Assembly: GCA_937897325.1 (NCBI GenBank) | Contig: CALCOY010000074.1 | Coordinates: forward strand, 26,017 to 90,016 | DNA length: 64,000 bases | Direction of reading: 5' to 3' | DNA from: an uncultured Shimia sp. | GTDB taxonomy: Bacteria; Pseudomonadota; Alphaproteobacteria; Rhodobacterales; Rhodobacteraceae | Part shown: positions 28,023 to 34,709 of the stretch, in pieces | How the letters are laid out: every line of letters begins with the position of its first letter | Numbering within the stretch: position 1 is the first letter of the stretch | Notes under the pieces: model-generated | Told to the model about the DNA's origin: nothing | Seen by the model: the letters and a program-made list of their open reading frames with translations, nothing else | Database searches by the model: none | Made by a program: the position numbers and the translations under genes

Positions 28023-28904
28023 TCATAAGACGAACGCCAGGATGAGCGGAAGAACGAGCACCGAGAGCAGGGTCGATACAACGACAAGCCCAGCAACGGA
28101 TTCCGCGTCGGCACCGTATTTCTCTGCAAGCAGGTAAGAGGTGACTGCGACAGGCGTAGCGACCTGCAGGACCAGCACTCCAAAAGCCACGCGATCAAGC
28201 GCGAGATAGCTGCCGACGCTCCAGGCGATGCCTGTGCATATCGCCGCCTTGATGACGGACAAGGCGATCGCACGCCCCACGCCGCCGGGGGTGAGCCTGG
28301 CTACAGCGACACCCAATGTGATCAGCATCAGAGGGATCGCCATCTGACCGATCAGGTGCAGCGTGTTGGTCAGAAACTCCGGCGTTTGCCAACCCTGCCA
28401 AAGGAACAGCCCGCCCATCAGAGTCGCCGCGACAAGGGGTTCTTTCAGGACCTTGGCGCCGCCACCGGCCCCCGCAACCAGCCAGATCCCGAATGTGAAG
28501 GACATGACGGCCATGATCGCAAAAACAACGATTGCGTGGCTGAGGCCCACCTCATCAAAGGCGAAGAGCGCGAGTGGTAGACCCAGATTGCCGGTGTTGC
28601 CAAAGATCAAAGGCGCAAGATAAGTTCGCCGGTCGATCTGCAGCAGCAGAAGGAGGACGGCAAATACAATGGTCACGCCGATGTAGCTCGCCATCGAAGC
28701 CAAGGTCAATTTGGTCAAAGCGGCCGCGTCAATCTCAGTTTCCATCAGCGACACGAAGATCAGACAGGGGACCGCCAGCGTCATCGCCAGCTGGGTGACA
28801 AATTGGATGCGATACTCAAACCCGAGCCGGACCCAAGCAAATCCGAGTGCGGCCAGCAAAAACACGGGTGCCACAATTTCGAGCACTGTACCGGCGATGT
28901 TCAC
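28023..28904 (-). CDS. AEC-family (auxin-efflux-carrier-type) permease
   Basis: A 293-residue protein with about ten hydrophobic spans arranged as two five-span halves, the architecture of the AEC/BART superfamily. FGNTGNLGLPLALFAF matches the conserved N-terminal NxGNxGxP substrate-site motif. Bacterial members move malate, malonate or related organic acids; none is indicated here. It is divergent from hspQ. The two families of genes on either side give no metabolic hint. Confidence 0.88.
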   Translation of the reverse strand: MNIAGTVLEIVAPVFLLAALGFAWVRLGFEYRIQFVTQLAMTLAVPCLIFVSLMETEIDAAALTKLTLASMASYIGVTIVFAVLLLLLQIDRRTYLAPLIFGNTGNLGLPLALFAFDEVGLSHAIVVFAIMAVMSFTFGIWLVAGAGGGAKVLKEPLVAATLMGGLFLWQGWQTPEFLTNTLHLIGQMAIPLMLITLGVAVARLTPGGVGRAIALSVIKAAICTGIAWSVGSYLALDRVAFGVLVLQVATPVAVTSYLLAEKYGADAESVAGLVVVSTLLSVLVLPLILAFVL

Positions 28905-28989
28905 AAACTGTTTCCCTTAAATTCATCCACAAGGGTTGGACAAAATGCGTCGATCCCGTGTAATGACGACGATAAGGGGCTGCAACAAA

Positions 28990-29316
28990 ATGATAAGAAC
29001 GCGCGCGAAATATCATCTTGGACAGATTGTCCGTCATCGCAAACATCCGTTTCGCGGCGTTATCTTTGATGTGGATCCAAAATTTGCCAATACTGATGAA
29101 TGGTATGAGTCCATTCCCGAAGACAGTCGTCCGAAAAAAGATCAGCCCTTCTATCACTTGCTGGCGGAGAATGATCAAAGTTACTACGTGGCTTATGTGT
29201 CCGAGCAGAACTTGATCGCCGACTATTCAGGTGAACCGGTTGACCACCCCGATATCCCCGATCTTTTTGGGCCGTTTCAGGATGGATCCTATCCACTGCA
29301 TTTTCAGCTAAACTAG
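28990..29316 (+). CDS. hspQ: Heat-shock protein HspQ (YccV-like)
   Basis: A 108-residue protein. The ATG at 28990 gives MIRTRAKYHLGQIVRHRKHP, the standard HspQ start; the longer frame upstream is not conserved. FRGVIFDVDPKF, DQPFYHLL and YYVAYVSEQNL complete the small beta-barrel. HspQ was first described as a hemimethylated-DNA-binding protein and later as a specificity factor that helps Lon protease; lon itself is at the far end of this window. The last 4 bases overlap the end of the convergent GGT gene. Confidence 0.9.
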   Translation: MIRTRAKYHLGQIVRHRKHPFRGVIFDVDPKFANTDEWYESIPEDSRPKKDQPFYHLLAENDQSYYVAYVSEQNLIADYSGEPVDHPDIPDLFGPFQDGSYPLHFQLN

Positions 29317-30890
29317 TAGCCGAGTGCGCAGCCGTCCTTTCGCGGGTCGCTGCCACCTTCAAGCACCCCGTCATCCCGCATCAGGATAGCCTGCGCCCCG
29401 CCGATCGCCGTGTCTGGCACGACCACATTGTGCCCAAGATCCGACAGCGCCTGCCGGACCTGATCTGAATAGCCGCGTTCCATCTTCAGCCCGCTTTCGT
29501 CTGCGAAGGCCCTTGGGGCATCGATCGCTTCTTGCGGAGACAGGCCAAAATGCAGGTGGTTCGTTACAAATCTGGCGTGACCCGTGCATTGATAGGAACC
29601 CCCCATTACACCGAAGGGCATGAAGGCCTTACCTTCTTGCGCGAGCATACCGGGAATAATCGTATGGAGCGGGCGTTTCCCACCTGCAGCTTCATTTGGG
29701 TGGCCCTCTTCAAGCGTGAAGCCAGCGCCGCGGTTCTGGAATAGGATCCCGAATCTCTCGGAGGCGATGCCAGAGCCAAACCCATGAAATATCGAATAGA
29801 TCAGTGACACCGCCATGCCGTCCGCATCGACAACGCAGATGTAGATTGTGTCCTTGTGAACTGCCTCGCTTAGCGCCTTGGGATCGGCCATTGCTTTCGC
29901 GGGGTTGATCAAGGCTGCGAGGCTTTTCGCCGTGTCGAGCGACAGCATGTGATCAAGGCGTGTCATGTGATCGGCATCCGCGATGAAGCGGTTGCGCGCG
30001 TCGTATGCCAGCTTGGTCGCTTCGGCTTCGATATGCGCGCGCTCAGCCCCCCAGGGTTCCATCCCGGCAATATCGAAATGCGACAGGATGTTTAAAAGCA
30101 GATGCGCCGTGGCACCTTGGCCGTTCGGAGGATGCTCGACCAGTTCGATCCCTTCACAGAGGCCCGAAGTCGGGGTCGTTGGGGAGGCCGAGGTTGCTGC
30201 GAAATCATCAAGGGTATGCAAGCCACCTGCCGCGTTCAGGGCTGCGATCATATCTTCGGCGATTTCGCCACTGTAGAACGCGTCTCGGCCGTCTTTGGCG
30301 ATCCGCCGCAAAACCTCGGCCTGACCCGGCGCGCGAAAGATCTGGCCGGGTTGCGGCACCTTGCCTTGCAACAGAAAGTGATCCCGCCCGGCGCCTTGAA
30401 GCGTCGAGGCGTCATTGGCCCAATCGAAGGCCACGCGGGGTGCGACCGGCACACCGGCCTCTGCATAATGAATTGCCGGTGCCAGCAGGGTGTCGAGGCC
30501 CAGCTTGCCCACATCATTCGCCAGTTTGCAGAATGCGTCGATTGCACCAGGGATCGTCACGGCATGGGGGCTGTGAATTGGCAACGTTTCATGACCCAGG
30601 TCGCGCAGATCGGAGGCCTTCAGTACAGCCGGGGCGCGGCCCGATCCGTTCAATGCTTTGATCTTCTCATCTTTCGGGTCGGACCAAAGAACGAAGCAAT
30701 CTCCGCCGATACCGGTCATTTGCGGTTCGCAAATTCCCAGCAGAACGGCACCGGCGATCGCTGCGTCCATGGCGTTGCCGCCGCGTTTCAGAGTGTCGAT
30801 GGCGGTCTGCGCTGCGAGGGGATGTGACGTTGCGCACATGCCATTTGTCGCCAGAACGGTCGAACGGCCCGGCAAATGGAAATCACGCAT
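29313..30890 (-). CDS. Gamma-glutamyltransferase-family Ntn hydrolase
   Basis: A 525-residue Ntn-hydrolase precursor. I chose the ATG at 30890 after AAGGTGG. The large subunit begins MCATSHPLAAQTAIDTLKRG; autocleavage should occur before the Thr in KDTIYICVVDADGMAVS, which takes the place of the T-T-H-Y-S-V-V-D catalytic Thr region of E. coli Ggt. The C-terminal small subunit keeps MGGSYQCTGHARF (G-G oxyanion region). No clear signal peptide is visible, so a cytosolic location and a substrate other than glutathione are possible. It is convergent with hspQ. Confidence 0.88.
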   Translation of the reverse strand: MRDFHLPGRSTVLATNGMCATSHPLAAQTAIDTLKRGGNAMDAAIAGAVLLGICEPQMTGIGGDCFVLWSDPKDEKIKALNGSGRAPAVLKASDLRDLGHETLPIHSPHAVTIPGAIDAFCKLANDVGKLGLDTLLAPAIHYAEAGVPVAPRVAFDWANDASTLQGAGRDHFLLQGKVPQPGQIFRAPGQAEVLRRIAKDGRDAFYSGEIAEDMIAALNAAGGLHTLDDFAATSASPTTPTSGLCEGIELVEHPPNGQGATAHLLLNILSHFDIAGMEPWGAERAHIEAEATKLAYDARNRFIADADHMTRLDHMLSLDTAKSLAALINPAKAMADPKALSEAVHKDTIYICVVDADGMAVSLIYSIFHGFGSGIASERFGILFQNRGAGFTLEEGHPNEAAGGKRPLHTIIPGMLAQEGKAFMPFGVMGGSYQCTGHARFVTNHLHFGLSPQEAIDAPRAFADESGLKMERGYSDQVRQALSDLGHNVVVPDTAIGGAQAILMRDDGVLEGGSDPRKDGCALGY

Positions 30891-31007
30891 GATCCACCTT
30901 TCAATCGTATTGTGACATGGCCGAATGCTGGCCAAAGAGTTGCCCTCACTTACGAGGTCCGCAAATCACTGGCAAGGTAGTCAATGCAGAGGGAGGGGCC
31001 GAAAATT

Positions 31008-31054
31008 CCTCGGCATCGCGCTCTGGGTGGGGGCTAAAAGGCGCGATGCCGAGG
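31008..31054 (-). terminator. Long perfect hairpin downstream of the RsbW-like gene
   Basis: CCTCGGCATCGCGC (31008-31021) pairs perfectly with GCGCGATGCCGAGG (31041-31054) around a 19-base loop. It lies about 90 bases after the minus-strand anti-sigma gene and, read on that strand, is followed by AATTTTC, a weak U-run. It may be the terminator of the two-gene unit, or an isolated repeat element. Confidence 0.55.
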
Positions 31055-31141
31055 GAAGCTTTCTTCAGCTACAAGTGCAAGATGCTGGAAGATCAAGGCG
31101 AGAATGTGGTCGCCCAATGACGCTTTTAGGATTGTTTCTCG

Positions 31142-31597
31142 TTAGCGGTGCGTTGCGGAGGTCGCCACCGCCAGTCGGAGGGACAGGCGGTTCTCCCAGC
31201 CCTTGCGGACATAGTCGACATCCTTGGCGAGATCGCGGATCAGGAACCAACCGAAACCGCCCTCCGGCAGGTGGCTTAGATCCACATGCACATTCACCCG
31301 TTCCCCTAGGGGGGTCTTGCCTTCTGGCATACCGAGCCCCTGATCAATGATTGTTAGATGTAGGCCATCTGACTTGTGGCGGCACTGAATGTTGATCGGC
31401 CCGCTTGGCTGACCTTCAGGATAGGCATGCTCTACCACGTTGTTCAGGGCCTCGGCCACGACAAGCTCCACCGTTCCGGCCTCTTCCACATCCAGTTTCA
31501 GGGGGCCCAGCCCCTTCATCAACTTTGCAAGCGCATCGCGGACAGCCATCTCCTCGCTGTTTATGGAGACCTGAAAGGGTGGAAGCGTGGAAAACAT
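31142..31597 (-). CDS. RsbW-like anti-sigma factor / serine kinase (HATPase)
   Basis: A 151-residue GHKL ATPase-fold protein. VELVVAEALNNVVEHAYP is the N-box with the Asn that holds Mg-ATP, LHLTIIDQGLGMP is the G1 box (DxGxG), and HLPEGGFGWFLIRDLAKDVDY is the G2-type box. This is the HATPase_c_2 branch that includes RsbW and SpoIIAB, which bind a sigma factor and phosphorylate a STAS antagonist. The STAS partner is the gene just upstream (28-base gap). No sigma factor or PP2C phosphatase is adjacent. Confidence 0.88.
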   Translation of the reverse strand: MFSTLPPFQVSINSEEMAVRDALAKLMKGLGPLKLDVEEAGTVELVVAEALNNVVEHAYPEGQPSGPINIQCRHKSDGLHLTIIDQGLGMPEGKTPLGERVNVHVDLSHLPEGGFGWFLIRDLAKDVDYVRKGWENRLSLRLAVATSATHR

Positions 31598-31625
31598 AGA
31601 CCAAAACCTTTTGGACGAGATGGTG

Positions 31626-31964
31626 TTAGACGCTGATCGATTCCATGGCAGCATCCAGGGTCGGGAACACACTAAAAACGCTGTCCATCCGTGTCAGGCG
31701 GAAGACCTTTTCAACATTCGGTGTCAGCCCGGCCAAGGCCAATTCACGATTCTGTCCAAGTAGTTTACGTGCGGCCACAATGGCCCCGAGGCCACTCGAA
31801 TCAATGAATTGAACGGCGCTGAGATCCAGCAAAACCACCGGCGCACCGCCATCGGTTTCGCTGCGAATGGCATCCTTGAATTCGATCGCGACGGCGGCAT
31901 CAATCCTGCGATCGTTTATTGAAACGACCTGAAGCGAATTCTTTGTTTTGCTGCTGATGTCCAT
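31626..31964 (-). CDS. STAS-domain anti-anti-sigma factor (RsbV-like)
   Basis: A 112-residue STAS domain. The phosphorylatable Ser lies in QFIDSSGLGAIVAARKLLG, the classic SpoIIAA/RsbV signature. I prefer the ATG at 31964 because AAGGG is 7 bases upstream; the ATG at 31970 is too close to that site. It should release a sigma factor by binding the RsbW-like protein when unphosphorylated. The pair is transcribed on the minus strand, divergent from the thiolase gene 79 bases away. Confidence 0.9.
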   Translation of the reverse strand: MDISSKTKNSLQVVSINDRRIDAAVAIEFKDAIRSETDGGAPVVLLDLSAVQFIDSSGLGAIVAARKLLGQNRELALAGLTPNVEKVFRLTRMDSVFSVFPTLDAAMESISV

Positions 31965-32048
31965 CCACATGCCCTTGCAATCCGGCGTCTAATGGCATGT
32001 CTACGTATCAATCGTTACCAAGCCGTATCCATATTTGGAGGAATGCTG

Positions 32049-33221
32049 ATGAAAGAGGTGGTCATTGCGGGTGCGGCGCGCACACCGATGGGTGGTTTTC
32101 AGGGAGAGTTTGCAGGCCAGTGCGCCACCGAACTTGGCGGAGCCGCGATTGCCGCTGCTCTGAATGCGGCAGGCACGCAGGCCGTTGATGAGGTGCTTAT
32201 GGGTTGCGTTCTGTCCGCAGGACAAGGTCAGGCGCCCGCACGGCAAGCGGGCTTTGCCGCCGGTCTTGGTGAAGATGTGCCTGCGACAACGCTCAACAAG
32301 ATGTGCGGGTCGGGGATGAGGGCCGCAATGATGGCGTTTGACCAGCTTGCGCTCGGCCAAAACGACGTCATGGTCGCTGGCGGCATGGAGAGCATGACGA
32401 ACGCGCCGTACCTTCTGCCCAAGATGCGCGGTGGGGCTCGATTGGGCCATGGCCAGGTGGTCGACCATATGTTTCTTGACGGTCTAGAAGATGCTTATGA
32501 CAAAGGGCGTCTGATGGGCACCTTTGCCGAAGACTGCGCTGAGACCTATCAGTTCACCCGTGAGCGCCAGGACGAATACGCGCTTGCCTCGCTCAGCCGG
32601 GCGATCGCGGCGCAGGGCTCTGGCGCATTCGAAAATGAGATCACTCCGGTCGAGATAAAGAACCGCAAACGCAGCATAACGGTCAGCGTCGATGAGCAAC
32701 CCCAAAGCGCGCGGCCCGACAAAATTCCGCAGTTGAAGCCCGCTTTCCGTGACGGTGGAACGGTGACTGCAGCCAACTCCTCTTCGATTTCCGACGGGGC
32801 GGCCGCCCTTGTTTTGGCGGCGCGCGATGTCGCGGAAACACGTGGCATGCACCTGCGCGCACGCATTGTCGGCCATGCAAGTCACGCCCAGACGCCGGGT
32901 CTTTTTACAACCGCGCCAGTGCCTGCGGCGCAGAAGCTTCTGCAGCGGATCGGTTGGACAAAGAATGACGTCGACCTTTGGGAGGTGAACGAGGCCTTCG
33001 CAGTTGTTCCACTGGCGTTCATGCACGAAATGGGGCTTAGCCATGATATCGTGAACGTCAATGGCGGTGCCTGCGCACTTGGCCATCCCATCGGTGCATC
33101 TGGAGCCCGGATTATGGTGACGTTGCTGAACGCGCTGGAAAAGCGCGATCTGAGACGGGGTGTCGCAGCGATCTGCATCGGAGGGGGCGAAGGTACGGCC
33201 ATCGCGATCGAGCGTCTTTGA
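32049..33221 (+). CDS. Acetyl-CoA acetyltransferase (thiolase)
   Basis: A 390-residue thiolase. The ATG at 32049 sits 7 bases after GGAGGA. Catalytic residues are visible: acyl-accepting Cys 86 in TTLNKMCGSGMRAAMM, His in GGACALGHPIGASGAR, and the second Cys in AAICIGGGEGTA. It could catalyse acetoacetyl-CoA formation or cleavage, in polyhydroxyalkanoate synthesis or in amino-acid breakdown; no phaB or acyl-CoA gene is adjacent to decide. GGGEG replaces the common GGGMG, with no known consequence. Its stop overlaps the next ATG by one base. Confidence 0.92.
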   Translation: MKEVVIAGAARTPMGGFQGEFAGQCATELGGAAIAAALNAAGTQAVDEVLMGCVLSAGQGQAPARQAGFAAGLGEDVPATTLNKMCGSGMRAAMMAFDQLALGQNDVMVAGGMESMTNAPYLLPKMRGGARLGHGQVVDHMFLDGLEDAYDKGRLMGTFAEDCAETYQFTRERQDEYALASLSRAIAAQGSGAFENEITPVEIKNRKRSITVSVDEQPQSARPDKIPQLKPAFRDGGTVTAANSSSISDGAAALVLAARDVAETRGMHLRARIVGHASHAQTPGLFTTAPVPAAQKLLQRIGWTKNDVDLWEVNEAFAVVPLAFMHEMGLSHDIVNVNGGACALGHPIGASGARIMVTLLNALEKRDLRRGVAAICIGGGEGTAIAIERL

Positions 33222-33673
33222 TGCGCGTCGATTATGAGGAGCTTGCAAAGACCGTTGCCGCCCTTACCGAAGGCGAGACAGACAGTGTTGCCCTGATGGC
33301 CACGCTGGCCTGTGAGGTGCACCATAGTGATGATCGATTTGACTGGACTGGCTTTTACCGGGTGACAGCGCCCGACTTGCTCAAGATTGGCCCCTATCAA
33401 GGCAGGCATGGCTGTTTGCAGATACCGTTTGACAAAGGGGTCTGTGGGGCCGCAGCGCGTACGCACAAGGTACAGCTTGTGCCAGATGTCGATGCCTTTC
33501 CGGGCCATATTGCTTGCGCAAGCTCGACCCGATCCGAATTGGTGCTGCCGGTGTTGAACGGCCGGGGGGATCTGGTCGCTGTTTTTGACATCGACAGCAA
33601 CCAACCGGATGCATTTTCGGAACTCGATGCAAAGAATTTGAGCATCATTCTGGAAGATGTGTTTGTTCGCTGA
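33221..33673 (+). CDS. msrC: Free methionine-(R)-sulfoxide reductase (GAF-type)
   Basis: A 150-residue GAF-domain protein of the fRMsr family. It reduces free methionine-R-sulfoxide with electrons from thioredoxin. Three catalytic cysteines are in place: GRHGCLQI, GVCGAAA and FPGHIACAS, and the DWTGFYRV opening is diagnostic. It starts at the ATG in TGATG with the thiolase stop, so the two genes are coupled. Met salvage also fits the methionine-producing cluster that follows, although it may be a coincidence. Confidence 0.9.
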   Translation: MRVDYEELAKTVAALTEGETDSVALMATLACEVHHSDDRFDWTGFYRVTAPDLLKIGPYQGRHGCLQIPFDKGVCGAAARTHKVQLVPDVDAFPGHIACASSTRSELVLPVLNGRGDLVAVFDIDSNQPDAFSELDAKNLSIILEDVFVR

Positions 33674-33708
33674 AAAAATATCTTGATTTTTCATTTGAGG
33701 CTGAGCAT

Positions 33709-33735
33709 CGTGAAGATCACCAGGATTTTTTCACG
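33709..33735. promoter_or_regulatory. Candidate operator before the XRE-cupin regulator
   Basis: CGTGAA and TTCACG, 15 bases apart, end 8 bases before the start codon of the XRE-cupin gene in an AT-rich 70-base gap. GAAAAA (33672-33677) and TTTTTC (33687-33692) form a second inverted pair. XRE-cupin regulators often bind their own upstream region, so this is a candidate site only. Confidence 0.35.
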
Positions 33736-33743
33736 GAACCATC

Positions 33744-34316
33744 ATGCTCAACCGCGATATCGCAACGGTGCCGACCTTAGGGCTTGATTTGAGGGCCCTG
33801 CGCAAAGCGCGCGGTTTGACATTGCAGGAATTGGCCGATGGGCTGGGGCGTTCCGTCGGCTGGTTGAGCCAGGTGGAACGCGACCTTTCAGCCCCGTCGA
33901 TCACGGATCTGCGTCACATAGCGGCGCTTTTGGATGTGTCGGTTTCGACCCTTTTCCGGCATGAGAATACGCCGGCGGAAGAGACAGGTCTTGTGGTCCG
34001 TAAAGCATCGCGTCGGCCGATCGGGTCCCGCGCGGCGGGTCTTGTCGAAGAACTCTTGTCGCCGGATCTGACAGATGATTTCGAGATGGTGCATTCCACG
34101 TTCGAACCGCGGTCAGAAATCGCCGATCTAGTCACGCGGCCCACACAAGAGGTCGGTTATCTGATTTCGGGCAAGCTGGATCTGACCATAGGGCAGCAGC
34201 GTTTCACTATCCATCCAGGCGACAGTTTTCGGATCCGCGGTGAGCCTTTCCGTTGGTCCAATCCCTACAATGTACCGGCTGTCGCGATCTGGGTGATCGC
34301 ACCGCCTGTCTATTAG
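33744..34316 (+). CDS. XRE-family transcriptional regulator with cupin sensor
   Basis: A 190-residue regulator with an N-terminal helix-turn-helix (LRALRKARGLTLQELADGLG, SVGWLSQVERDLSAPSITDL, about residues 13-65) and a C-terminal cupin barrel (about 110-190; ISGKLDLTIGQQRFTIHPGD). This two-domain form commonly controls amine, polyamine or amino-acid catabolism and may be the sensor here. It is the first gene of a plus-strand run whose products fit glycine-betaine demethylation, so the ligand may be an N-methylated glycine. It ends 3 bases before the GFA gene region. Confidence 0.9.
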   Translation: MLNRDIATVPTLGLDLRALRKARGLTLQELADGLGRSVGWLSQVERDLSAPSITDLRHIAALLDVSVSTLFRHENTPAEETGLVVRKASRRPIGSRAAGLVEELLSPDLTDDFEMVHSTFEPRSEIADLVTRPTQEVGYLISGKLDLTIGQQRFTIHPGDSFRIRGEPFRWSNPYNVPAVAIWVIAPPVY

Positions 34317-34325
34317 GGGGTGGTT

Positions 34326-34706
34326 GTGAACGGATCCTGTCTTTGTGGTGCGATCCGCTACGAGCTGAATGGCGAATTGCGCCCTTCGGTGGCCTGCCAT
34401 TGCACGCAATGTCGCAAGACAAGCGGGCATTACTGGTCGGCGACACAGGTTCCGGCTGAGGCCTTCCTTCTTGTAAAGGGTGATAGCCTGATCTGGTATC
34501 GGTCTTCGCCAAAGGCAGAGCGCGGGTTTTGCGGGCTTTGCGGATCGTCCCTGTTTTGGAGACATCAAGACGATGGCGGCGCGATTTCCGTGGCCACAGG
34601 TACGATCGATGGGCCAAGCGGTCTGACGACATCCAAACACATCTATACGGCCCATAAGGGTGATTACTATGACATTGCGGACGACGTTCCGCAGCGGGAG
34701 GATTAG
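34326..34706 (+). CDS. GFA-fold protein in the betaine cluster
   Basis: A 126-residue GFA-fold protein. The GTG at 34326 gives MNGSCLCGAIRYELN and has AGGGGG about 6 bases upstream; a GTG at 34320 would overlap that site. Zinc cysteines: GSCLCGAIRY, CHCTQCRKTSGHYWSAT and FCGLCGSSLFW. The name implies formaldehyde capture by glutathione, which would suit neighbouring demethylases that may release C1 units, but the family's activity is not settled. It lies 4 bases before the dehydrogenase gene, clearly in the same operon. Confidence 0.87.
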   Translation: MNGSCLCGAIRYELNGELRPSVACHCTQCRKTSGHYWSATQVPAEAFLLVKGDSLIWYRSSPKAERGFCGLCGSSLFWRHQDDGGAISVATGTIDGPSGLTTSKHIYTAHKGDYYDIADDVPQRED

Positions 34707-34709
34707 GCA

